A stretch of 36,293 nt of DNA from Rhodocyclaceae bacterium UBA2271 (GTDB taxonomy: Bacteria; Pseudomonadota; Gammaproteobacteria; Burkholderiales; Rhodocyclaceae): contig DDXB01000065.1 in assembly GCA_002347405.1 (NCBI GenBank), forward strand, positions 1 to 36,293, written 5' to 3'. The notes under the pieces are model-generated. The model did no database searches. It saw only the letters and a program-made list of their open reading frames with translations, and was not told where the DNA came from. Position numbers and translations under genes: made by a program. Shown in pieces: positions 20,679 to 28,834 of this stretch (its first letter is position 1; every line of letters begins with the position of its first letter).

Positions 20679-21611
20679 TTACTGCCCGCGTGCAGGTGAG
20701 GGCTGCGTCAGCCGGGTATCCAGCCGCAGTTGGCCGTCACCAGACAATACAGGCTTGGCGCTCAGGCTCATGCCGAACCAGCCGCCCGCCAGAATACCGG
20801 CGGCGATGCACGCAGCTGCCAGCAGGCCGATCCGTTTGCCCGACCAACCTCCGCGACCGGAAGTCTGGGTCTCACCGCCATTCCGGCGCAAGCTGGAATC
20901 CGGTGGTCTTGAAAATGGGATTTGGTTCGAATCATAGGGTTCATTTAATTCGAGCCTGGCCCCTTTTTCCTCTATTTCCGCAGCCAGCGCCTGCTCGGCG
21001 GCAGTACGTTCCTGCACCGCTGCCTGCGCTTCGGCTTCGGCCTGCTGCCGTGCCTCTGCGGCGGCACGGGCTTCCCGTTCCAGCGCCAGGCGCTGCGTGG
21101 CGACGCGCGCGGCTTCCTGCTCGGCGGCAACCCGGGCGAGCGCCAGAATCTCGGCGGACTGTTCGGACTTGAGGCGTTCATGCGCGGCAAGCAGCGCAGC
21201 GCGTTCCGCGGCGATGGTTTCCTCCGCCAGTTCCTTGCCATACGCTTCCCGCTTGGCGCGGGCAGCACTGGCGGCGGCCAGTTCGGCCATGGCCTGTTCC
21301 TTGCGGCGGGCTTCGGCACAGGCCAGCTCCTCGGTTTCAAGACGGGTCCGCAGGGCGGCTTCGGCAGCCTGCTCGGCACGCGCCTGCTCGATGGCCAGTC
21401 GCCGGGTCTGCGCCTCGATGCCGACGCGCTCGCGCGCCTGTTCCTCGGCCATCATTTCGGCCTGCGCCCGCTGTTCGGCGGCGTTCAGCAACACGGTGAG
21501 CTGATCGGCCCGCAGCTCGGCTTCGCGGCGCGCCCGCTCGTCGCTGCCGGCTTGTGCCAGTGCTTCGGCCTGTGCGGTGCGGTGGTCGTCGAGCGTGGAA
21601 GATGATGCCAT
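20679..21611 (-). CDS. Coiled-coil protein with a C-terminal membrane helix
   Basis: This 310-aa protein is dominated by an Ala/Glu/Arg-rich coiled coil (about residues 10-220). It ends with one transmembrane helix (IGLLAAACIAAGILAGGWFGM, about 265-285) and a short tail. It resembles TolA- or periplasmic-adaptor-like architectures only in composition, and no family is claimed. Between coil and helix lies a segment (about 222-256, SRPPDSSLRRNGGE) encoded by a common palindromic repeat, which looks inserted. It is upstream of the radical SAM gene in the same direction and divergent from pgm. Confidence 0.7.
   Translation of the reverse strand: MASSSTLDDHRTAQAEALAQAGSDERARREAELRADQLTVLLNAAEQRAQAEMMAEEQARERVGIEAQTRRLAIEQARAEQAAEAALRTRLETEELACAEARRKEQAMAELAAASAARAKREAYGKELAEETIAAERAALLAAHERLKSEQSAEILALARVAAEQEAARVATQRLALEREARAAAEARQQAEAEAQAAVQERTAAEQALAAEIEEKGARLELNEPYDSNQIPFSRPPDSSLRRNGGETQTSGRGGWSGKRIGLLAAACIAAGILAGGWFGMSLSAKPVLSGDGQLRLDTRLTQPSPARGQ
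20875..20940. repeat. Common 'ATTCCGGCGCAAGCTGGAAT' palindrome inside the coiled-coil gene
   Basis: The hairpin ATTCCGGC-GCAA-GCTGGAAT (20880-20899, 7 of 8 pairs plus G-T) belongs to a repeat type widespread between genes of beta- and gammaproteobacteria. Here it lies within a reading frame and is translated as part of the linker before the membrane helix. Confidence 0.65.
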
Positions 21612-21748
21612 GATGTCCGGGTTTATGTAATGATGATATCGCTATTCTGCGAAAAACTGGCGCCACCCATAGGCTACCCGGCCCATGCCGGGCGCGGACG
21701 TTAGAATAGCGGCACGGAAACCCCGCTTGTTCATGGGAGAACACCCTG
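21612..21748. promoter_or_regulatory. Divergent promoter region between the coiled-coil gene and pgm
   Basis: CGCTATTCT at about 21650-21658 and its exact reverse complement AGAATAGCG at about 21704-21712 lie about 45 nt apart. Read outward, each strand has an AGAAT-containing -10-like element (TAGAAT on the plus strand) leading toward its own gene. No clear -35 boxes are seen. The pgm ribosome binding site GGGAG is at 21735-21739. Confidence 0.4.
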
Positions 21749-23386
21749 ATGGCCCACCCCCTCGCCGGCCAGCCGGCCCCGCCAACCAGCCTCACCGATA
21801 TTCCGGCGCTGCTGGCGGCTTACCAGAACATCCCGGACGTCACGCAAGCCACGCAGCGTGTCGCCTTCGGCACCAGCGGCCATCGCGGCAGCGCTTTCAA
21901 TGGCAGCTTCAACGCGGCGCACATTCTGGCGATTGCCCAGGCCATCGCCGAATATCGCGCGACTGCCGGCATCGCCGGCCCTTTGTTCCTCGGCATGGAC
22001 ACCCACGCCTTGTCCGCGCCGGCGCAGCAGACCGCGCTGGAGGTGCTGGCCGCCAACGGCGTGCTTGTCCACCTTCAGGCTGACGGAGGTTTCACGCCGA
22101 CGCCGGTCATTTCGCACGCCATCCTCGCACACAATGCCGACCTGGCGGCACAACGCGCCGATGGCATTGTGATCACGCCGTCGCACAACCCGCCGCAAGA
22201 CGGCGGCATCAAATACAACCCGCCGCACGGCGGCCCGGCCGACACCGATGTCACCGACCGGATCGAGCAGCGCGCCAATGCACTGTTGGCGGACGGCAAT
22301 CGCGGCGTAAAACACCTGCCCTATGCACAGGCACTGGCCGCGCCAACCACGCACGCCGTCGACCTGATGACGCCCTACATCGCGGCGCTGGGTGAGGTGA
22401 TCGACATGGCTGCGATCCGTGCTGCCAAGCTGAAGATCGGCGTCGACCCACTCGGTGGCGCGGCGGTCGCCTACTGGCTGCCGATCGCCGCACACTACGG
22501 CCTCGACATCACGGTGGTGAATCCGAAAGTCGATCCCGCCTACGGCTTCATGACGCTCGACCACGACGGCAAGATCCGCATGGACTGCTCCAGCCCCTAT
22601 GCGATGGCCAGCCTGGTGGCGCTGAAAGACCGCTTCGACATCGCCTGGGGCAACGACGCCGACGTCGACCGCCACGGCATTGTCACGCCCTCGGTCGGCC
22701 TGCTGAATCCCAACCACTATCTCGCTGTCGCCATCAATTACCTGCTGACCCATCGTCCGCACTGGCCCACAACTGCCGCAGTCGGCAAGACGCTGGTGTC
22801 GTCCGGCCTGATCGACCGCGTGGTGAATGGCCTGGGGCGCAAGTTCCTCGAAGTGCCGGTCGGCTTCAAGTGGTTCTCGGGCGGCCTGCTGACAGGCGAC
22901 TTCTGTTTCGGCGGCGAGGAAAGTGCCGGGGCGAGCTTCCTGCGCCGCGACGGCACGGCGTGGACCACCGACAAGGACGGCATCATCCTCGGCCTGCTGG
23001 CCGCCGAGATCACCGCCGTCACCGGCAAGGATCCGGGCAAGCATTATCAGGAAATTGCCGCGCAATACGGCACGCCCTATTACATTCGCATCGACGCGCC
23101 CGCCACTCCAGCCCAGAAAGCCGCCTTCAAGCAGCTCACCGGCGAGCGGGTCGGCGCCGCGACACTGGCCGGCGAACCCATCCTTGCCCGCCAGACCCGC
23201 GCCCCCGGCAACGACGCACCGATCGGCGGACTGAAAGTCACGACAGCAAACGGCTGGTTCGCCGCCCGCCCCTCGGGCACCGAAGACATCTACAAGCTCT
23301 ACGCCGAAAGCTTCAAGAGCGCGGAACATCTGCAGCAAATCGTCGCCGAAGCGCAGCAGATCGTGACTGCGGCGCTGGCCGGATAA
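21749..23386 (+). CDS. pgm: Phosphoglucomutase (alpha-D-glucose-specific)
   Basis: This 545-aa cytoplasmic enzyme interconverts glucose 1-phosphate and glucose 6-phosphate for glycogen and envelope sugar synthesis. It has the N-terminal RVAFGTSGHRGSAF motif. The phosphoserine loop is TPSHNPPQDGGIKYNPP (Ser145), the metal loop WGNDADVDRHGI, the sugar-binding loop GGEESAGASFLRRDG, and the phosphate-binding loop ARPSGTEDIYKLYAES near the end. Length fits the E. coli Pgm type. The ATG at 21749 has GGGAGAA about 9 nt upstream. It stands alone and is followed by the Fur-regulated iron block. Confidence 0.97.
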   Translation: MAHPLAGQPAPPTSLTDIPALLAAYQNIPDVTQATQRVAFGTSGHRGSAFNGSFNAAHILAIAQAIAEYRATAGIAGPLFLGMDTHALSAPAQQTALEVLAANGVLVHLQADGGFTPTPVISHAILAHNADLAAQRADGIVITPSHNPPQDGGIKYNPPHGGPADTDVTDRIEQRANALLADGNRGVKHLPYAQALAAPTTHAVDLMTPYIAALGEVIDMAAIRAAKLKIGVDPLGGAAVAYWLPIAAHYGLDITVVNPKVDPAYGFMTLDHDGKIRMDCSSPYAMASLVALKDRFDIAWGNDADVDRHGIVTPSVGLLNPNHYLAVAINYLLTHRPHWPTTAAVGKTLVSSGLIDRVVNGLGRKFLEVPVGFKWFSGGLLTGDFCFGGEESAGASFLRRDGTAWTTDKDGIILGLLAAEITAVTGKDPGKHYQEIAAQYGTPYYIRIDAPATPAQKAAFKQLTGERVGAATLAGEPILARQTRAPGNDAPIGGLKVTTANGWFAARPSGTEDIYKLYAESFKSAEHLQQIVAEAQQIVTAALAG

Positions 23387-23480
23387 GCTGAGCGCACCCA
23401 TTCCGGCCGTAGCGGTTGGCGGCAGCCTGCGAGGCAATGCACCGCAGCTTTTATTTTGATATCCGCCCGCACGAAATAGG

Positions 23481-23524
23481 TTGCATATGAGATTGGTTCT
23501 CGCTTATACTGAGAATCATTCGCA
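23481..23524 (+). promoter_or_regulatory. Fur-controlled promoter of the iron block
   Basis: TTGCAT (23481-23486) and TATACT (23505-23510) are 18 nt apart, a good sigma-70 promoter. Two 7-1-7 Fur-box-like dyads overlap it: TGAGATTGGTTCTCG (23488-23502), between the -35 and -10 elements, and TGAGAATCATTCGCA (23510-23524), at the start site. This arrangement predicts repression by Fe-Fur and induction under iron limitation. Confidence 0.75.
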
Positions 23525-23547
23525 ACAACTAGCCTATAAACCTCGGC

Positions 23548-23751
23548 ATGAAAACCATGGCCAAGCGCACGGCAGCACAATCACAGCCCGGCAGCCCCAC
23601 TACAACCTTATCCGCAGCAGGGTCAGGTTCCCGTGTCATGAACAGCGGTGTGCTGTTTGCCGGGTGCGGCGGCGAGGTCATCATTGCCCATGGCCCCGAG
23701 CTCTACCGCCTGCGCCTGACCCGCCAAAATCGCCTGATCCTGACGAAATAG
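23548..23751 (+). CDS. hemP: Hemin uptake protein HemP
   Basis: This 67-aa small protein has the conserved HemP C-terminal signature EVIIAHGPELYRLRLTRQNR followed by LILTK. HemP/HmuP proteins are linked to heme and siderophore receptor expression in betaproteobacteria, and some act as DNA-binding activators. The first 40 residues are low-complexity. Starts at 23548 and 23557 are both possible. It is the first gene after the Fur boxes, and bfd follows 16 nt after its stop. Confidence 0.85.
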   Translation: MKTMAKRTAAQSQPGSPTTTLSAAGSGSRVMNSGVLFAGCGGEVIIAHGPELYRLRLTRQNRLILTK

Positions 23752-23767
23752 AAACCGAGGAGCCACC

Positions 23768-23977
23768 ATGTACGTCTGCGTCTGCCATGCCGTCACCGAC
23801 CGCGATATCGAAGGCGCAGTTGCCGATGGTTGTTGTTCCCTGCGACAATTACGCGAGCAGCTTGGTGTTGGCCAAACCTGCGGCCGCTGCGCCAGATGCG
23901 CGCGCACGACGATCAAGGATTCCCTTCAGATGCGCGTCCCCCAACCCGGCATAACCCTGCGACTCGCAGCGGCCTGA
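23768..23977 (+). CDS. bfd: Bacterioferritin-associated ferredoxin
   Basis: This 69-aa [2Fe-2S] protein reduces stored iron in bacterioferritin so that it can be released. Cluster cysteines are Cys4 and Cys6 (MYVCVCHAVTD) and Cys38 and Cys41 (GVGQTCGRCARC), the spacing typical of Bfd/BFD-like proteins. The ribosome binding site GAGGAG precedes the ATG. It lies between hemP and bfr and is probably induced at low iron. Confidence 0.93.
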   Translation: MYVCVCHAVTDRDIEGAVADGCCSLRQLREQLGVGQTCGRCARCARTTIKDSLQMRVPQPGITLRLAAA

Positions 23978-23990
23978 TCAGGAGAACCCA

Positions 23991-24470
23991 ATGAAAGGCG
24001 ACAAGAAAGTCATCCAGCTCCTCAACAAGTGCCTCGTCAACGAGCTGACCGCAATCAACCAGTACTTCCTGCATGCGCGCATGTACAAGAACTGGGGTTT
24101 CGATGCCCTCGGCAAGCACGAGTACGAGGAATCGATCGAGGAAATGCACCATGCCGACAAGCTGATCGAGCGCGTGCTGTTCCTCGAGGGCCTGCCCAAC
24201 CTGCAGGCGCTCAACAAGCTGCTGATCGGCGAGACGGTGCCGGAATGCCTGGCCGGCGACCTCAAGCTCGAACATGGCGCCCATGCCGACACCAAGGTGG
24301 CGCTAACCTGCTGCGAGGAGGTCAAGGACTACGTGTCGCGCGCCATCCTGCAAGAAATCCTCGACGACACCGAAGAACATATCGATTACCTCGAAACCCA
24401 GATCGAACTGATCGAAAAGGTCGGGGTGCAAAACTACCTGCAGACGCAAATGGGGCCGTCCGGCTCCTGA
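23991..24470 (+). CDS. bfr: Bacterioferritin
   Basis: This 159-aa subunit of the 24-mer iron store has the heme-ligand Met52 and ferroxidase residues Glu18, Glu51 and His54, with further Glu residues in CCEEVKDYVSRAILQEILDD and TEEHIDYLETQI. Length is normal for the family. The ribosome binding site AGGAGA precedes the ATG by 5 nt. It follows bfd by 13 nt. Pairing with its ferredoxin under a Fur-boxed promoter suggests use of stored iron as well as storage. Confidence 0.96.
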   Translation: MKGDKKVIQLLNKCLVNELTAINQYFLHARMYKNWGFDALGKHEYEESIEEMHHADKLIERVLFLEGLPNLQALNKLLIGETVPECLAGDLKLEHGAHADTKVALTCCEEVKDYVSRAILQEILDDTEEHIDYLETQIELIEKVGVQNYLQTQMGPSGS

Positions 24471-24481
24471 CCGTTTCATCA

Positions 24482-24501
24482 TGGCGGCGCAAGCGCCGCC
24501 A
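24482..24501 (+). other. Perfect hairpin between bfr and feoB
   Basis: TGGCGGCGC-AA-GCGCCGCCA, a 9-bp perfect stem with a 2-nt loop, 12 nt after the bfr stop. No T-run follows, so it may attenuate transcription or stabilise the upstream mRNA rather than end the transcript. Confidence 0.5.
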
Positions 24502-24571
24502 CCTAGCCAGCCAGCCGTAGCAGCACGGCAAGCCAGCCAAAGATTCGCATTCGCAACTTTGGAGCTCAGCC

Positions 24572-26521
24572 GTGCAACTTTCCCTTTCGCCGCTCGCCAG
24601 CGCCTTCCTGCTCGTCGGCCACCCCAACGTCGGCAAGTCGGTGCTGTTCCATCGTCTCACCGGCACCTACGTCAATGTCTCGAACTACCCGGGCACGACG
24701 GTCGAGGTGGCGCGCGCCAGCACGCGCTTCGACCGCGCGGCGACCCTGCTCGACACACCGGGCGTGCTGGCCCTGCCCTCGCGCAGCGACGACGAGCGCG
24801 CGACGATGCGCGCCCTGCTGGCCGAGCAGACCCACTGCCTGCTGCAGGTCGGTGACGCCAAGAACCTGCGCCGCACGCTGACGCTGACGGCCCTGCTCGC
24901 CGAACTGGAGGTGCCGATGGTGCTGGCCCTCAACATGCACGACGAAGCCGCGGCGCGCGGCGTCACCATCGACATCGCCGCCCTCGCCAAGGCGCTGGGC
25001 ATCCCGGTGATTGCCACCGTGGCGACGAGTGGCGAAGGCGTGAACGACCTGACCGCCCACCTGCAGAAGGCGACCAGACCCCAGCGCCTGCTGCGCTACG
25101 ACCGGCAGACCGAGGCGGCCATCGCCCGCATCGCCACGACCATCGCCGCGGTCGCGCCCCACCCGGTACTGGCGGCGCGCGGTCTGGCGATCCTGTTCCT
25201 CGGCGGCGACAGCGAAGTCGAGAACTGGCTGAAGGACAAGGCCGGGACCTACTTTACGGAACTCGAGGCCCAGCGCGCACTCGCCGCCCACGGCCATGCC
25301 GGCAAGCTGCCCGGCCGTCTGGCGCACGAACGAACCGAGGCGGCTGAAACCCTGTCGGCCAGCGTCGTGCGGCGCGCCATCGGCAGCAGCCCGCTCATCG
25401 CCCAGCGCATCGGCCAGGCAGTCGTGCACCCGCTCTGGGGCCTGCCGATCCTCCTCGGCGTGCTCTACGCGCTTTACGAGTTCGTCGGCGTCTTCGGCGC
25501 CGGCACGCTGGTCGGCCTGCTCGAGGAGGATCTCTTCGAGGGCGTGCTGAACCCGGCCTTCACCCAGCTGATCGAGGCCGCGGTCGGGCAGTCCTGGCTG
25601 TCCGAACTGCTGGTCGGCGAATACGGCCTCTGGACCATGGGCATGACCTACGCGCTGGCGCTGATCCTGCCGATCGTCACCACCTTCTTCATCGCCTTCG
25701 GCATCCTCGAGGACTCGGGCTACCTGCCGCGCCTGTCGGTGATCGCCAACCGCATGTTTTCCGCCATCGGCCTCAACGGCCGCGCCGTGCTGCCGATGGT
25801 GCTGGGCCTTGGCTGCGTGACGATGGCAACCCTCACCACCCGCATCCTGCACAGCCCGCGCGAACGCCTGATCACCACCTTCCTGCTGGCGCTGGCGATC
25901 CCCTGTTCGGCCCAGCTCGGCGTCGTGCTCGGCATGCTCGGCAGCTTCTCCTTCGCCGCCGTGCTGACCTGGTCGCTGGCGATGGTCGGCATCCTGATGT
26001 TCACCGGCTTCCTTGCCGCCAAGCTGATCCGCGGCCGGCGCATCCCGCTCGTCACCGAACTGCCGCCGATGCGCCTGCCGATCTTCGGCAATGTCCTCAA
26101 GAAGACCATCGGCCGCCTCAAGTGGTACCTGCTCGAAGTCATCCCGCTGTTCCTCGTCGGCACCCTCGCCATGTTCGCGCTCGCCAAGCTCGGCGTCCTG
26201 CCCGCGATCATCGCCGCCGGCGAGCCGCTGGTGTCAGGCTGGCTCGGCCTGCCGCCCGAGGCGAGCGCCGCGTTCGTGATGGGTTTTCTGCGCCGCGACT
26301 TCGGCGCCACCGGCCTGTTCGCCATGGCCGACAACCTCGATCCGATCCAGGCCATCGTCGGCATGGTCACCATCACGCTGTTCATTCCCTGTTTCGCCAG
26401 CCTGCTGATGATGATCAAGGAGCATGGCATGAAGACCGCGCTGACCATGGTCGCGCTGATCGTGCCCTTCGCCTTCCTCGTCGGCGGCCTCATCAACCAG
26501 CTCCTGCGCGCCTTCTGGTGA
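24572..26521 (+). CDS. feoB: Ferrous iron transporter FeoB
   Basis: This 649-aa inner-membrane Fe(II) transporter has an N-terminal GTPase domain: G1 GHPNVGKS (residues 16-23), G2 SNYPGTTVE, G3 LLDTPG, and a G4-like NMHD. A helical spacer and the C-terminal permease with two Gate regions follow (ILEDSGYLPRLSVIANRMF; VMGFLRRDFGATGLFAM). The Cys of the first gate is in PMVLGLGCVTMAT. It is shorter than the 773-aa E. coli protein but in the family range. It starts at GTG 24572 with GGAG about 9 nt upstream. feoA follows rather than precedes it, 4 nt downstream. Confidence 0.95.
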   Translation: MQLSLSPLASAFLLVGHPNVGKSVLFHRLTGTYVNVSNYPGTTVEVARASTRFDRAATLLDTPGVLALPSRSDDERATMRALLAEQTHCLLQVGDAKNLRRTLTLTALLAELEVPMVLALNMHDEAAARGVTIDIAALAKALGIPVIATVATSGEGVNDLTAHLQKATRPQRLLRYDRQTEAAIARIATTIAAVAPHPVLAARGLAILFLGGDSEVENWLKDKAGTYFTELEAQRALAAHGHAGKLPGRLAHERTEAAETLSASVVRRAIGSSPLIAQRIGQAVVHPLWGLPILLGVLYALYEFVGVFGAGTLVGLLEEDLFEGVLNPAFTQLIEAAVGQSWLSELLVGEYGLWTMGMTYALALILPIVTTFFIAFGILEDSGYLPRLSVIANRMFSAIGLNGRAVLPMVLGLGCVTMATLTTRILHSPRERLITTFLLALAIPCSAQLGVVLGMLGSFSFAAVLTWSLAMVGILMFTGFLAAKLIRGRRIPLVTELPPMRLPIFGNVLKKTIGRLKWYLLEVIPLFLVGTLAMFALAKLGVLPAIIAAGEPLVSGWLGLPPEASAAFVMGFLRRDFGATGLFAMADNLDPIQAIVGMVTITLFIPCFASLLMMIKEHGMKTALTMVALIVPFAFLVGGLINQLLRAFW

Positions 26522-26525
26522 TCCC

Positions 26526-26768
26526 ATGACCGTCCATTCCGAAACCCGCCTGCCCCTTGCCTTCATCGCCCCCGGCACGGAAGTCCGCCTCGCCGAATTC
26601 GGCGAGGAGATCGACCCGCTGCAGCGTGAGCAGCTCACCGCCTACGGCCTCGCCGCCAACCGGCCGCTCAAGGTGCTGCAGCAGAAGCCGATGACCGTGA
26701 TCCTCGCCGAGGAAGTCGAACTCGCCCTGGAGCATGGCGTCGCCCGCTTCGTCTGGGTGATGCGATGA
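26526..26768 (+). CDS. feoA: FeoA-domain protein
   Basis: This 80-aa SH3-like cytoplasmic partner of FeoB has the typical ending GLAANRPLKVLQQKPMTVIL, followed by the AxxVA-type strand (EHGVARFVWV). It lies 4 nt after feoB, the reverse of the usual feoA-feoB order. Its stop (TGA) overlaps the ATG of a small ORF by four bases (ATGA), suggesting coupled translation into the tonB group. Confidence 0.85.
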   Translation: MTVHSETRLPLAFIAPGTEVRLAEFGEEIDPLQREQLTAYGLAANRPLKVLQQKPMTVILAEEVELALEHGVARFVWVMR

Positions 26769-26902
26769 ATCGCGCCGCATCCGCAACGGACAGGTCGAGA
26801 TTCCGGAAAACGATGAGCACCAGGCAAGCGATTCGGCCGGCTCACGCGTTCCGCTCGCCGCCTGAAGCCCAGCCACCAGCGGAAGCAGTGGACGAGCCAT
26901 GA
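26765..26902 (+). CDS. Possible 45-aa coupled small ORF between feoA and tonB
   Basis: This short frame starts MNRAASATDRSRFRKTMSTR and ends PAEAVDEP. It overlaps the feoA stop by ATGA at its start, and its own TGA overlaps the tonB ATG in the same way. The double coupling keeps ribosomes moving across what would otherwise be a 130-nt gap. The peptide is basic then acidic, has no membrane segment and no recognised family. It could be a real small protein or a mere translational bridge. Confidence 0.45.
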   Translation: MNRAASATDRSRFRKTMSTRQAIRPAHAFRSPPEAQPPAEAVDEP

Positions 26903-27561
26903 ACATGACGCCGACCCTCCCCTACGCTCCGCCGCGGCTCTCGGTCGGCGGCATCGGCCTGGTGCTGGCTCTGCATGCCGCCGCGCTCTGGGCACTGCTG
27001 CGCATGGAAATGCTCGTGCTGCCGGCGCCGCTGGCGGTGCTGCAGGTAAGCCTGCTGACGCCGCCGACAGCCGTCGCGCCGCAGCCCAATGTCGCGCCGC
27101 CCAGGCCGCGTCCGCTCGAAAAACGCCCGCCGGCCTCCATCCTGCCGCCGCACGAGGCCCCGCTGCTCGCCGCGCCGGCGGACGCGTCTTCCCCCGTCGC
27201 GACGCCGTCGGCCGAAAAAGCCGCCGTCCCGCCAGCGCCGACTTTTGCACCCGACACCCTGGCCGCCCTGCCGACGCCGACCCAGCCGCGCTTCGACGCC
27301 GCTTACCTCGACAACCCCAAGCCCGCCTATCCAGCCCTGTCGCGGCGCATCGGCGAGGAGGGGCGCGTCGTGCTGCGCGTGCAGGTTGCCGCCAGTGGCC
27401 TGCCGACCGACGTGGCCTTGCATACCCCCAGTGGTTTCGAACGCCTCGACCGCGCGGCGCTTGATACCGTGCGGCGCTGGAAATTCGTGCCGGCACGGCG
27501 CGGCGACGAGGCCGTCGCCGCCAGTGTGCTGGTCCCCATCGTTTTTTCGTTGAAGGATTGA
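26899..27561 (+). CDS. tonB: TonB energy-transducing protein
   Basis: This 220-aa protein is anchored by an N-terminal helix (VGGIGLVLALHAAALWALL, about residues 17-35). A Pro/Ala-rich periplasm-spanning segment follows (about 55-135). The C-terminal TonB domain has NPKPAYPALSRRIGEEGRVV, SGLPTDVALHTPSGFERLDR and ALDTVRRWKFVPAR. It passes proton-motive energy from ExbB-ExbD to outer-membrane receptors. Dispersed motif copy 7 is inside the Pro-rich part and is read as PAPTFA at residues 112-117. It is followed at once by exbB and exbD. Confidence 0.93.
   Translation: MNMTPTLPYAPPRLSVGGIGLVLALHAAALWALLRMEMLVLPAPLAVLQVSLLTPPTAVAPQPNVAPPRPRPLEKRPPASILPPHEAPLLAAPADASSPVATPSAEKAAVPPAPTFAPDTLAALPTPTQPRFDAAYLDNPKPAYPALSRRIGEEGRVVLRVQVAASGLPTDVALHTPSGFERLDRAALDTVRRWKFVPARRGDEAVAASVLVPIVFSLKD
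27226..27248 (+). repeat. Dispersed motif copy 7, inside tonB
   Basis: It has the perfect GTCCCGCCAGCGCCGACTTT core plus TGC. It is read in frame as VPPAPTFA in the low-complexity spacer of TonB, the same reading frame as the copies in bkdB and the second receptor gene. Confidence 0.92.
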
Positions 27562-27563
27562 TC

Positions 27564-28331
27564 ATGGAAAACTCCCTGGGCTTCGCCCACTTTCTCGCCC
27601 ATGCCGATGGCGTGGCGCGTTTCATCCTGGTGGTGCTGGCGGTCATGTCGATCGGCACCTGGTATCTGATCGTCACCAAGGGCGTGCGGTTGTGGCAGGC
27701 GCAGAAGAAGAGCGCGGTCTTCCTGCGCGCCTTCTGGCAGGCTGCCAGCCTCGATGCCGTGGCGCGGCGCCTGCGCGAAGAGGGCGTCACGGACGCCTTC
27801 GCGCACCTGGTGCATCACGGTTTCACGGCGATCGAGCAACATCGCGGCGGCAAGGATGAAAGTGAAATGGAGCGCGGCCTGATCGATGCGGGCACGCCCG
27901 ACGAATTCCTCACCCGCGCGCTGAAACGCGCCATCGCGCAGGACAAGGCGCGCATGGAATACGGCCAGACCTTTCTCGCCACCGTCGCTTCCAGCGCTCC
28001 GTTCGTCGGCCTGTTCGGCACGGTCTGGGGGATCTACCACGCGCTGGTCGCCATCGGCATGAGCGGCCAGGGCACGCTCGACAAGGTGGCCGGTCCGGTC
28101 GGCGAGGCGCTGATCATGACGGCGCTGGGCCTGGCCGTGGCGATCCCCGCCGCCATCGCCTACAACGCCTTTGCCCGCGCCAATCGCAACACCCTGGCCG
28201 AGCTGAATTCCTTTGCCCACGACCTGTTCACCTTCCTCGCGACCGGCTTCAAAACCGCGCCGCAAGTGACCGACGTCGCCGCCACCTCCGAGCGCATCAT
28301 CGCCCGCGTGGCGGCGCGCGCGGCAGCCTGA
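27564..28331 (+). CDS. exbB: ExbB proton-channel subunit
   Basis: This 255-aa MotA/TolQ/ExbB-family protein has three membrane helices: FILVVLAVMSIGTWYLIV (about residues 15-32), FLATVASSAPFVGLFGTVWG (about 132-152) and a third in ALGLAVAIPAAIAYNAFA. The family motif GLFGTVWGIYHAL is present. The ATG at 27564 is chosen. A TTG at 27558 overlapping the tonB stop is less likely. It works with ExbD and TonB to energise the two receptors downstream. Confidence 0.95.
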   Translation: MENSLGFAHFLAHADGVARFILVVLAVMSIGTWYLIVTKGVRLWQAQKKSAVFLRAFWQAASLDAVARRLREEGVTDAFAHLVHHGFTAIEQHRGGKDESEMERGLIDAGTPDEFLTRALKRAIAQDKARMEYGQTFLATVASSAPFVGLFGTVWGIYHALVAIGMSGQGTLDKVAGPVGEALIMTALGLAVAIPAAIAYNAFARANRNTLAELNSFAHDLFTFLATGFKTAPQVTDVAATSERIIARVAARAAA

Positions 28332-28347
28332 GCGGAAGGAAAACATC

Positions 28348-28764
28348 ATGGCTTTCGCATCCTTTGCCGAAGACGACGACAGCGGCGATCTCGCCGAGAT
28401 CAACATGATCCCGCTGATCGACGTCATGCTCGTCCTGCTGGTGATCTTCATCGTCACCGCGCCGCTGCTTACCCACGCCGTCAAGGTCGAGCTGCCCAAG
28501 GCCAGCTCGACGCCGAACCTAACCCAGCCCGAGAACGTCCAGATCGCCATCGACGCCGAAAGTCGGCTCTGGTGGAACGGCGAGGCGGTAGCCCCCGACG
28601 TGTTCACCGAACGCATGCGCGCCGCCGCCGCGTTGCAACCGCAGCCGGAACTGCACCTGCGCGCCGAGGCCACCACGCCCTACGAGAAAGTCGCGCGCGT
28701 GATGTCCGAAGCCGCGCGCCACGGCCTCACCCGCATCGGCTTCGTCACCGAGCCCCAACACTGA
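28348..28764 (+). CDS. exbD: ExbD proton-channel subunit
   Basis: This 138-aa protein has one membrane helix (IPLIDVMLVLLVIFIVTAPLL, about residues 21-41). The essential Asp is in PLIDVMLVLL. A periplasmic domain follows (ENVQIAIDAESRLWWNGEAV to RIGFVTEP). It lies 16 nt after exbB with GGAAGGA as ribosome binding site. It forms the ExbB-ExbD complex. Confidence 0.95.
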   Translation: MAFASFAEDDDSGDLAEINMIPLIDVMLVLLVIFIVTAPLLTHAVKVELPKASSTPNLTQPENVQIAIDAESRLWWNGEAVAPDVFTERMRAAAALQPQPELHLRAEATTPYEKVARVMSEAARHGLTRIGFVTEPQH

Positions 28765-28778
28765 CCCAACCCACAACA

Positions 28779-28810
28779 GCCAGCCAGCGCGTTTGCGCCA
28801 GCCAGCCAGA
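28779..28810 (+). repeat. Short CAGCCAGC-rich inverted stretch before the first receptor
   Basis: Two CCAGCCAGC blocks flank a GCGC-GTTT-GCGC mini-hairpin. Similar CAGCCAGC runs precede feoB at 24512-24548. Their role is unknown, and they may be repeat debris or a leader structure. Confidence 0.35.
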
Positions 28811-28834
28811 TATTTCTTCAAAGGACTGACTGTC

